Below are positions 1 to 9,234 of a DNA stretch of 64,000 nucleotides, piece by piece. Source of the DNA: Aquarana catesbeiana (Eukaryota > Chordata > Amphibia > Anura > Ranidae); assembly GCF_042186555.1 (NCBI RefSeq), contig NC_133330.1:347431409-347495408 (forward strand), read 5' to 3'. A program made the position numbers and the translations under genes. Each line of letters begins with the position of its first letter. Positions within the stretch are counted from its first letter, which is position 1. The notes beneath the pieces were generated by a model. That model worked only from the letters and a program-made list of their open reading frames with translations, was not told where the DNA came from and searched no databases.

Positions 1-157
1 CCTCATGTATCCAAAAAATTATGTTTGCACTATTGAAGAAAAAGGGAAAAAAGAAAAGCCCATTGGATAACCTAGGAGACAGCTAAAAGAAACACAAGCA
101 GTGAATCAAAGTAAATATTATTTCCGTTATAATAACAAATTTATTTTTCCATGTTTG
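1..157. other. 3' flank of Harbinger relic, no gene
   Basis: No open reading frame of interest. On the minus strand AATAAA lies at 145-140, thirteen bases past the inferred transposase stop (plus-strand tta at 158-160). It could be the old polyadenylation signal of the element. I could not place the terminal inverted repeat. Confidence 0.4.
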
Positions 158-853
158 TTAAACTTTTTGTGGCATCTCATTGGCCCCCCTACCCACAAAG
201 TACTCTAGATACTTTTCACAAACTTCACGGGTGCTTTGGGGGGCAAGCCAGGATGGTCAGCTTCAAGAGCCATCAGGGTTGTTGTATCCGGTAATAAGTC
301 CCAACTGAGGCCACGTAGTTTGATGCATTTTTTCTTAAAAAGTTATGCAATATGCAGTATGCAAGAACGATGTGATTGATTTTATATTCTGCCATGAGGA
401 ATAGGCAGAACCGGCTGGCCATTATTCCAAAGGCATTTTCCACCACTCTTCTGGCTCTGGCCAGCTGGTAGTTAAAAACCCTCTGCTCCGGGGTGAGGGT
501 CCTCATCGGGAATGGCCGCATCAGATGTTCACCCAGCCCAAACGCTTCATCAGCAAAAAAGATGAACGGGAGTCCTTCCACGTTCTCAATCCCAAGCCAC
601 CATTCTGGAGCCGTCTGTAAAATTTGGTCTGGGCGATGACTCCACCATCCGACATCCGGCCATTCTTCCTCATGTCCACATACAGGAACTCATATGTCGC
701 AGACACCACAATACTATTAAACCCCTTATAGTTATAATAGTATGACCCCGAGTTGGGGGGTGGGACGATGTGGACATGCTTCCCATCTATTGCCCCTCCG
801 TAGTTGGGAAAGTCCAACCGCTGGGCAAACTAGGAGGCCACAGTCTGCCATTC
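158..853 (-). pseudogene. PIF/Harbinger (HARBI1-like) transposase relic, DDE nuclease half
   Basis: This is the C-terminal two thirds of a PIF/Harbinger DDE transposase, the nuclease that cuts and moves the element. Hallmarks in order are a DFPNYGGAIDGKHV block, a YNYKGFNSIV block, GRMSDGGV, the FADEAFGLGEHLMRPFP block and a RARRVVENAFGIMASRF helix followed by ILHNFLRKN. The copy is dead. There is an in-frame TAG at 832-830 just before the first catalytic block, a frameshift near 575-590 (the frame passes from the GRMSDGGV part to ENVEGLPF), and another stop and frame change near 200-220 before the terminal NEMPQKV-stop. The N-terminal third lies about 3.1 kb upstream on the same strand (4296-3991). 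Family assignment is secure. Whether the gap is an intron or an insertion is discussed separately. Confidence 0.85.
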
Positions 854-1517
854 CTGTGGCGTTGAAGGAAAATGGGGAGTCAAACAAGAAAAAAAATTAG
901 TCATGATTTTGGGACCCAAAAAAAAGCCTCTGGCACTCTGCATGAATTTAAAGACACAAATGACATTTGTACACATTTTAGGGGGTGTTTAGGGTAAAGC
1001 ACTACAATGGAGCTGACAAAATACATTGATAAGTGACTAGACTAGGTGTATATGGGCCCAGGAGAGCATGCTGGGGAGGTAAGTGAAGGCAAATATGCAT
1101 GAAGGACAAAACAGGAAGTTTAAAAGCTTCCAGCATGCATGAGGACTGTCAGGTCACCTGTATCCAGGTGACAGATGCACCCCGTTGGGGTCAGGACTGC
1201 ACCGCTATGATCAGTGCTGTGTTTTGGCCTAGGCCAACAAGGCCCAGGCCTAGGGCGGCACTTTGTGGGGGGCGGCAAAAAGCCGCCCCCCCACACACAC
1301 ACACAAACGGCACCCGCTCTCCTCCCGCACAGCAGGGCACATCAAGAGAGTACAGCTTGGGAGTGCAGTGGCCTCGCGGCTGCAGATGGGGCCAGGAAGC
1401 AGTTAAATCAGGAGCTGTCAAGCCGCCCCTGTAAAGCTGTGATTCTCTCTCTCTGCTGTGGCCAATCATGGGGAGGGAAACAGTGGGGAGGAAGCTGGGC
1501 GGCGGCATGACAAAATC

Positions 1518-1720
1518 AATTAGAGCCGCTCTCTCTCTTTCTTCTCTCTTCTCCGTTCAGCTGACAGAAAGAGGAGGGGGGGCGAGCGGGGGAGTTCTCT
1601 GGTAAATGGAGCAGCTGTGACAGGGAGAGGAGAGATGCGGGCTGTCTGTGTATCTCCCCCGCTCGCCCCCCTCCTCTTTCTGTCAGCCGAAGAGAGAAGA
1701 GAGAGAGAGCGGCTCTAATT
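1518..1720. repeat. Long imperfect inverted repeat (hairpin)
   Basis: The arm at 1518-1594 (AATTAGAGCCGCTCTCTC at its outer end) is the reverse complement of 1654-1720, with a loop of roughly 60 bases. The inner arm carries the GAAAGAGGAGG and GCGAGCGGGGGAG blocks. It sits inside the hAT element and may be a subterminal or nested foldback. Confidence 0.8.
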
Positions 1721-1951
1721 GGTTTCACTGTGCCGCTGCCCAGCTTCCTGACTGCTGTTTCTCACCCCATAATTGGCCACAGCAGAGGGCCTATCAGAAG
1801 ACTCTGGGGGCATCATGAGAAGAGTAATCCCTGAAGAATGGCAGCCATGTGTGTCCACAGACATCATGCTACAGCCCCCAGCATGAATGCACTCTGCTGG
1901 GGGGGTTACAGGAGGAGAAAAAGAGAGTATTGTGCTGGGGGAAGCCAGATA

Positions 1952-2501
1952 GGGAGCCACGCTGTACCCGCACCACCAGAGCCACGCTGTACCCGCACCA
2001 CCAGAGCCACGCTGTACCCGCACCACCAGAGAGCCACGCTGTACCCGCACCACCAGAGAGCCACGCTGTACCCGCACCACCAGAGCCATGCTGTACCCGC
2101 TCCACCAGAGAGCCACGCTGTACCCGCACCACCAGAGAGGGAGCCATGCACCACCAGAGAGCCACGCTGTACCCGCACCACCAGAGCCATGCTGTACTCG
2201 CTCCACCAGAGAGCCACGCTGTAGCCGCACCACCAGAGAGCCACGCTGTACCCGCACCACCAGAGCCATGCTGTACCCGCTCCACCAGAGAGCCACGCTG
2301 TACCCGCACCACCAGAGAGGGAGCCATGCACCACCAGAGAGCCACACTGTTCCCGCACCACCAGAGAGCCACGTTGTTCCCGCACCACCAGAGAGCCACG
2401 CTGTAGCCGCACCACCAGAGAGCCACGCTGTACCCGCACCACCAGAGAGCCACGCTGTACCCGCACCACCAGAGAGCCACGCTGTACCCGCATCACCAGA
2501 G
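1952..2501. repeat. 25/27-bp minisatellite inside the hAT element
   Basis: About twenty copies of a unit with the core CCACGCTGTACCCGCACCAC, separated by GAGAG or GAG. Shorter variant units (GGGAGCCATGCACCACCAG) interrupt it at two places about 180 bases apart, which suggests block duplication within the array. Confidence 0.9.
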
Positions 2502-3202
2502 GGGGAGAAAGATGAAGCCACTGCCAGGGTAGAGATGCTACACTACTGACTAGAGTTGGCCTGGGCAACCCAGAGTGAGTGAACGTCCAGCCGGAGGGAT
2601 CACTGTTGCAGTTTCACCGGATCTGGTAAGAGAGCCTGTGGGCCATTATACATTACTGTTCCCAGGAACTGAGCCATTAGGAAGTACCTAACCTGATATC
2701 CTCTAGGCCAACCCTAGTGATGCCACTGTCCCAGAGCCCACAACAAGTTACGGCACTGAGTTTCGGTAATTGGCCAGACAGGGATGCGCCAGCGTGGGCA
2801 CCCAGGACATCTGCCGCCCGGAGTCCCACAAGCAGCGATGGGCTTTTCGTAGCAGCCCACACCTCTCTCCCCACTGTCAGCCACACACACTCAGTACACA
2901 GCCAGGAGGAGGAGGAGCCACAGAGGAGGGACACGACTTCAGTGCAAGAGCCTCCCAAAGCACCCAGCACATATCCCCTTACCCCCCAAATGAAAAGATG
3001 CTGTATCGCTCACTGTCCTCCTCCCGCGGCTTCCCTTTGTCCTCTTCCCGTGGCGTCCCTCTGTCCTCCCATGAAGATGACAGGGCGGATCTTAAAAAGG
3101 AATGGGTGTGGCCTTGACAAGAAGGGGTGGGTCATAGTTAAATTAGGGGGGTGCGCGAGCTTAGTCAGGCCTAGGGCAGCACAAAACCTAAATACACCAC
3201 TG

Positions 3203-3984
3203 GCTATGATAGTAGACCCTAAGGCTGACTGCTGCAGATGGAACTTGGGGTGGTTCAGGAAGGCAGGTCCCCTGGAGCACCAACACGGATCCCTCAGTGA
3301 TTTAGAGCATATATTCCCTGGGGCGCGGAGTCTAAGAGCCAGTAGGTGTTCACCAGAGCCTCTAGTGGTGAGGATGGACTGGGCTGCAACTGGCTCCAGG
3401 TCGTGGCCCCCAGGGTCTCCCAGCTCACGCTCACAGTAGGCTACAGGAGGATGGAGAGGAAACAGCAGCCCAGAACAGCAAGGAATAGTAAGGAGGTAGC
3501 CAAATGTCGGGGCGACTAGCAGACAAGGATAACAGAGAACACGCCAAAAGTCAGGGTCACAGGCAAACAGGGATAGTCGAGAACGTGCCAAAGGTCAGGG
3601 TCACAAGCAGACAGGAATAGTCAGGAACCCGCCAAGATAGGTAACAGAGACAGAGCACACGGCAAACAGGAAGCCAAACGCACAATATTGCACGGCAAGG
3701 CAGGCTTGGAGAATACGGTGTTAAATAGTGGTTCCTGTTGGGGCTAGGGTGGAGCCACACAGAGGGAAGATTACTTAAGCATGCAGACGTGAGAGTACAA
3801 GCCTCAAGGCTGATACACAGACCAGGTAAGAGACAGACAGGACATGAATATATTACTGCAAGGTCATGACAAGGACAAAGAGGACATTCACAGCATTTTA
3901 CAATCATGGTAATTAGGGAATGATGAAAGAAATACAATCCATTAGCAAACATTAAATACATACAATGTGATGTTAAAGGAGAAA
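3203..3984. other. Remainder of Harbinger gap, with a 45-bp tandem repeat
   Basis: No gene seen. At about 3522-3637 a unit of roughly 45 bp (AACACGCCAAAAGTCAGGG type) is repeated two and a half times with divergence. The rest looks like old interspersed repeat that I cannot assign. Confidence 0.5.
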
Positions 3985-3990
3985 ACTTAC

Positions 3991-4296
3991 CTTAATATAG
4001 TCCTTCTGCAGGGCTTGGATGATGGCAGAACAGGTCTCTGGGATAATGATCCCCAGAGCCTGGGTGGAGATGCCTGTCGAGAACTTGAGGTCCTGCAGAC
4101 TTCTCCCCGTCGCCAGGTACCGCAAGGTGGCGATGAGCCTCTGCTCCGGAGTGATGGCTTGCCTCATGCAGGTGTCCTGCTTCATAATATAAGGGGACAG
4201 CAAAGCCAACAGACGGTGAAAAACGGGGTCCGTCATCCAGAGATAATTCCTGAAATCATCAGGGTTATTCTCATTGATCTCCCACAACAAAGGCAT
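3991..4296 (-). pseudogene. PIF/Harbinger transposase relic, N-terminal block
   Basis: This block encodes 102 open codons from an ATG at 4296. It contains NPDDFRNYLWMTDPVFHRLL, QAITPEQRLIATLRYLATG and a QALGIIIPETCSAI helix, the N-terminal helical part of HARBI1-like transposases. It ends at KDYIK, and the next bases on the minus strand are a perfect splice donor (AAG|GTAAGT, donor at 3990-3985). An in-frame stop lies just upstream of the ATG, which supports this start. Together with 158-853 it makes one near full-length transposase. The block itself is intact, but its partner block is not. Confidence 0.8.
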
Positions 4297-5055
4297 GTGA
4301 CAGAATTGGTCATGCTGGAGCTACCAATTCTTGGTCCACGAACTCCTCCCCACCCTGTTCATGGACTGGGCTTGGGTCAAAGTAAGAACCCCAACACCAA
4401 GCCCCCACATAGTATGAACTCTACGACGAGTACGTACCCGCAACATGGCTTCAAAACGGACGGCTGGTCGGAACGAACTAACACAAAGCCCTGAAAATCA
4501 GAAAGGCCTGTGAGGAGCGACCTGAAAATCAGAAACGAGCGGACAAGAACACTCTAGGGATCGAATACATACTATTATAATAATAATAATAATAATACGC
4601 ACTGACAAACAAATGTGAACTGTCTACACACACTGAAGAACAGATACGAAACCACAAGCACAAACTGAAGAGCAGTAACGATCTGAAAAGCACGAGGCTG
4701 AAAAGCGCGAATCGTCTCTCACCAAACTTCTACTAACATGAGATAAACACGAGATTAGCAGAAGGAGCCCAAAGGGTGGAGCACTTGATTTGAAACTTCC
4801 CTTTTCTAGTGCCGTCATACGTCTTGTACGTCACCGCGTTCTTGATGTTCGGAATTTGCAACAAGATTTGTGTGACCGTGTGTATGCAAGACAAGTTTCA
4901 GCCAACATCCGTCAGAAAAAAATCATGGATTTTGTTGTCGGAATGTGCGATCAATGTGCGATCAATGTGCGATCAATGTGCGATCAATGTCCGATCGTGT
5001 GTACGTGGCATTAGTGTTCTAATGAGAAAAGCTTTCCAGTGTTGGAATCCTTTGA
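4297..5055. other. 5' part of the Harbinger element, with TAA and 12-bp microrepeats
   Basis: No convincing gene. A TAA/TAT microsatellite lies near 4572-4598. A 12-bp unit GATCAATGTGCG is repeated about four times at 4946-4993. The end near 5000-5020 resembles Harbinger ends I know from ranid genomes, but I could not pair it with an end on the left. Confidence 0.35.
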
Positions 5056-5059
5056 CAAG

Positions 5060-6032
5060 TCTAAGGCCCCTTTCACACGGATGTCTGATCAGGTCCGTCT
5101 GTCAGTTTTTCAGTCTCCTCTATGGATTGGCGAATGTCGGCAGGCAGATGTCCACTGACACCCACTGCCCTCTGATCCAATCCTGTCCGCCATGGTCCTA
5201 TTCGCCCGGCGGATCAGATGGAAACAGACGGGTGGTCCGTTTCCATCCAATTGCGTGTCCGCTCTGCGGGGATCAGAGGAGAGAGAAGACATTGGTGGAG
5301 GAAGCAGAGAAAGAAGACGTTGTGATTGACGTTGGAGCTACAATGGGGAACATTCTTCATTTTTAATAAAGGACTTTTTAAAAACCGTCTTGTTTTTCAT
5401 AACACTAAACTGCTTTCTTTTGGTGAATGGGTATGGTGCAATGTATCCTATACTCATTCACATGGGGGGGGCAGGATCTGGGGGCCTTCCAGATTCCAAT
5501 AAGCCCCCTGCCCGCAGACCCCCACAACCACCGGCCAGGGTTGTGGGGAGGAGGCCCTTGTCCCCATCAACATGGGGACAAGGGCCTCGGGGGCACCCCT
5601 CTCATGTTGAGGGTATGCGATCTGGTATGGTTCAGGAGGTGGGGGGAATGGGCGCTCGCTCATCCCCTCCCTTTCCTAACCTGCATGCTCAGATAAGGGT
5701 CTGGTATGGATTTAGGGTGGAACCCCAAGCCATTTTTTTCTCAAATTTTTTAGCCGACAATTTGGAAACCCCGCTGATAGCTGATGACTCATCGGTTGTT
5801 AAGGACACGGCGGCTTCCTGGCCCGCTCCTTAGCAACCAGCTTTATACAGTGTTTTTAAAGAGGAAATCAGAAAAAACGCATCAAAAACGCAACACTTGC
5901 GTTTCTGGTGCGACTCCATTGAAGTCTATTACACGCAAAGCACAATGTGCTGCGGTAAAAAAGTCCGACCCTTTCCAAAAACCCACAGGCTGAAAAACGC
6001 ACAGATGTGAACGTCTACCATAGGAAACCATG
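5060..6032. repeat. Ranid interspersed repeats, including a partial foldback-family copy
   Basis: The stretch starts with GGCCCCTTTCACACGG, an end sequence of DNA elements very common in frogs. From about 5455 to 5735 it matches the arms of the foldback family seen at 28956-33965 and 58205-59853: a CTTGTCCCCATCAACATGGG inverted motif, the GGTATGGTTCAGGAGG block and a GGTCTGGTATGGATTT block. AATAAA occurs near 5366. There is no host gene. Confidence 0.55.
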
Positions 6033-6036
6033 TTAA

Positions 6037-7112
6037 CCACTTGCCTACCGGGCACTTACACCCCCTTCCTGCCCAGGCCATTTTTCAGCTTTCAGCGCTG
6101 TCACACTTTGAATGAAAATACTAATTTTTTATCATTTTCTTCACACAAATAGAGATTTTTTTGGTGGTATTTAATCACAGCTGGGTTTTTTATTTTTTAC
6201 CCAAAAAAACCCCAAACATTTTGAAAAAAAAATGTTTTTTACTTTCTTTCTGTCAGTAAATTTTGTAACCAAGTAATTTTTCGCCTTTACTGATGTGCGC
6301 TGATGAGGCGGCACTTATGGGCACTGATTAGGTGGCACTGATGAGGAGGCACTAATATGCCGCACTTATGAGCACTGATTAGGTGGCACTGATGAGGAGG
6401 CACTAATATGCCGCACTTATGGGCACTGTTAGGCAGCACTGGTGGGCACTAATAGGAGGTACTAGTGGGCACTGATAGGCGGCACTGGTGGGCACTGATA
6501 GGCGGCACGGAGAGGCGGTACCGATGGGCACTGATGGGCACTGATGGGTGGCACTGATGGGTGACACTTATGGGCATTGATTGACAGCAGTGATGGGCAT
6601 TGATGGGCAGCACTGATAGGCAGGACTGATTGCCAGCACTGACTGGCATTGCTAATGGGCACTGATTGGTGGCACTTGTGGGCACTGATCGCTGGCATTG
6701 GTGGGCACTGTATAGTGACACTATTTTTCACTATTCTGATCAGTGCCCTGATTACATTCCTAAATGTCCCCCTGCGTGGAGATGCCGCTGATCGGCTCTC
6801 CTCGCCATACACTCTGTCAGTGTGAGGCGAGGAGCGACGATTACCGGCACTTCCTTGTTTACATGTGACCGGCTGTGATTGGACACAGCCGATCACATGT
6901 TTAAAGAGCCACGGACGGTGCTCCTTCCACAGATCGGGGTCGTGCCGTGTCCTAGCAACACGGTGCAGCCGCGTTCGCCGCGCTGCGCGCCCCCCGTGGG
7001 TGTGAGAGAGCGGCCGTTCTGGGACACCTTCATATGACGACATCCCAGAACAAGAGCCGCACCACCCCGCCATCATTTGACAGTGGGCGGGCGGCAACCA
7101 GATAAATAAATG
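6037..7112. mobile_element. piggyBac-type non-autonomous element in a TTAA site
   Basis: The left end is TTAA (6033-6036) followed by CCACTTGCCTACCGGGC. The right end is GGCGGGCGGCAACC..., then TTAA (7113-7116). Removing the element joins AACCATG-TTAA-ATGGGTTTC inside a surrounding repeat (AAAACGCAC motifs on both sides), as expected for a clean TTAA insertion. Intact relatives in ranid genomes, as I recall, have TTAACCACTTGCC ends. The interior contains a palindrome around 6861-6900 (ACATGTGA...TCACATGT) and a VNTR. No transposase is present. Confidence 0.6.
6290..6720. repeat. Degenerate VNTR (GGCACTGATGGGCACTGAT)
   Basis: Short units of 12-25 bases built from GGCACTGATGG and GGGCACTGAT are repeated with much divergence inside the piggyBac-type element. 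This is a common internal feature of this frog repeat. Open frames on the minus strand here are by-products. Confidence 0.85.
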
Positions 7113-7309
7113 TTAAATGGGTTTCAGCAAAACGCACAACAAAGTGCATAGGTGTGAATGTAGGGTAGTGGAGCCTTTCTCTCCTTCTTTAGGGGTCTCC
7201 CCAGATCCTGCTTGGAACAGAGACTTCTGACGCTGCCATAATGTGAACTTCATGTCACTGTGTTTTTTATGGACTTTTCTCCAGGACTAGAAGAGTCCCT
7301 CTTTTTATG

Positions 7310-8572
7310 TGTAGCACCCTGGTGTTTAGGAAGGGTTGCTCCTAAATTTACATGCCAGGTGTAGCTACCTTGGCTAATTGTTGAGGATCAATTGATTTCA
7401 CTCCAAGTCTGTAATTGCTGCACTTTTCTCTTCTACCACTAGGTGGCCGGGTACTTGGTGGTACTAGATATCAGAAGGACAACCCAAGGTCAGTCTATGG
7501 GTATATGGGGTATCCCAGCCAATGGGCGGGGGCTTTCCTGAATCCCTTGGCCTGCTGGGAGAGCCTATATATTTGGGTGGAGTCAGGTGATCGGGGTTTG
7601 GTGCCACCTGGACAGCTGTCTGGGTGGACGTGTGTTGTTTTGCCCCGGGCTGCTAGTCTGGAGATTGGGCCTATCCTGGGGACATCTGGCTGCCAGGCTG
7701 TGTGAGGGTCTATCCAGAAAGAAGAGAGCGGCGCAGGGTTGGGATTGCGTCTTGCAGTCCAACCAGAAGTGACGGTTCTGCCGGCTGGAGAACCTTTTGT
7801 GGTTGGAGGTAGAGGGGAAGCTGTCACCACTACCTTATTACCGGAGACCACAGTGAGTGACTGAAGAAAGTACCGGAGCAGTATTCTCACCGAACGGGCA
7901 CAGTGAAGAATCGGGAAACTTCAGTGGGTATCAAACCAGGGACCCAACCAGCAGAGGTGACACTTGCAGAGCAGCCTTGTATGTCAAGCCAGGGACCGAG
8001 CCGGTCAGCGAGGGTGAAGCTTGAGAAGTATCTGGAGTGCCAAGCTAGCGACCCAGCAGAGAGGTGGGGGTGACGCTTGAGGGAGAGACCACTGTGAATA
8101 TTGGAGGAGCTCAAGGGATTCAGAGTCAGTGAATCATCTAGTCTAGTGAAAGATCGGGAGCTCAGTGTATGGAAGAACTACAAGAAGTGATTGTAGTGGA
8201 AGTGAAGGAACTGTTACGCTTTGTGTTGGGAACTGTTAAAGACTGTTGCCATAGGAGACAACATTCCTACACCTGCAGATGTGGCGTCTTGCTGGATGCC
8301 TTTCCCTGCATGGCTGTCCTCCTTCTGAAGTCTCAGAGTCTGCCAATTGAACTTGCAACTACCTAGGGTGTCCTGGCCCTAACCCTCTCTCCCCCAAAAA
8401 GTTTGTTAAGAGAAATAAACTCTCTTTTGCATTCAAGAAGTGTCTGGCACCCAATAACTTTAACTACTTTGCACCCACCATGCCTCACAACCCACCACAT
8501 ACAGAAAGGTGTCAGCTATCTCTGGCCCTGGAGGTTCTCATTAGACCGAAGAAGGCCGGGGACCTTGCTACA
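7310..8572 (+). mobile_element. Probable solo LTR of a gypsy-type retrotransposon
   Basis: The sequence begins TGTAGCACC and ends CCTTGCTACA, so TGTAG and CTACA form the short inverted ends of an LTR about 1.26 kb long. AATAAA lies near 8412 in the 3' third. No pol or gag coding sequence is adjacent. The flanking bases (TTATG and TTTGT) do not form a clean target duplication, so the boundaries are tentative. Confidence 0.5.
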
Positions 8573-8904
8573 TTTGTCATTTATCATTGCATGCCTATTG
8601 TTATTTTTGGCAGTTTTTTGTCGCCTGGGAATGTTTAGGGTTTCAATGCCCTTCATAAAACCTTTTTTTAGTTATGCATAAGGCCAGCAGGATTGAAATC
8701 CAGGAGTCAAGTGCTGCAGGACATAGCTTAGATGTACTAGTTGAGTGTGCGGCCCTGGAAACTGCTCTAGTCCAATCATACTTTAGGGGGCTGAACTGTG
8801 GCCACTGGGAGTGGAAAATGCCCCAGAGTCAGTGGGAGTAGACAATGTCTCAGGCTTAGTGGCCAATAGGAGCAAGTAAATTCAGCCTGTGATCAGTAAT
8901 AGAA
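8573..8904. other. Unassigned sequence
   Basis: I see no exon, element end or repeat that I can name here. It lies within the long intron that follows the exon at 14614-14419. Confidence 0.4.
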
Positions 8905-9121
8905 GGAATAGTGCCCCATCATTGGTGTCAGTGGGAGGAATGGTGCCCCATGATTGGGGTCAGTGGGAGGAATAGTGTCCCATCATTGGTGTCAGTGGGA
9001 GGAATAGTGTCCCATCATTGGTATCAGTGGGAGGAATAGTGTCCCATCATTGGTATCAGTGGGAGGAATAGTGCCCCATCATTGGTGTCAGTGGGAGGAA
9101 TAGTGCCCCACCCATCATTGG
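8905..9121. repeat. 32-33-bp minisatellite
   Basis: Six to seven units of the form GTCAGTGGGAGGAATAGTGC followed by CCCATCATTGG. The Tx1 LINE begins at its right end. Confidence 0.9.
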
Positions 9122-9234
9122 AGCACAGGTGTGTCAGGAGGAAGGTGTCTCTGAAGCTCCTCCAGGTGATCCGTGTGAGAGGGGAGTGGTGGTGAAATCT
9201 CTCCCAGCTCTCCTTGCCCCTTTCTGGGGAAGCC

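Larger units (their letters stand above)
1212..3202. mobile_element. Non-autonomous hAT-type DNA transposon with 8-bp target duplication
   Basis: The element starts CAGTGCTGTGTTTTGG and ends with the inverse of CAGTGGTGTATTTAGG, so it has imperfect terminal inverted repeats of CAGTG type. It is flanked by a perfect 8-bp direct repeat GCTATGAT (1204-1211 and 3203-3210). Eight-base duplications with CAGTG ends are typical of hAT elements. No transposase is visible. The 2-kb interior holds a long hairpin (1518-1720), a 25/27-bp minisatellite (1952-2501) and low-complexity GC-rich sequence. It lies between the two halves of the Harbinger transposase. Open frames across the minisatellite are by-products of the repeat. 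Confidence 0.8.

Noticed and set aside
1099..1510. Short frames around 1100-1510 on both strands
   Set aside because: They cross the left end of the hAT element and low-complexity CA and GA tracts.
7310..8572. Host exons within the plus-strand frame at 7415-7705
   Set aside because: The region has LTR-like ends and AATAAA, and the frame has no domain or splice logic.
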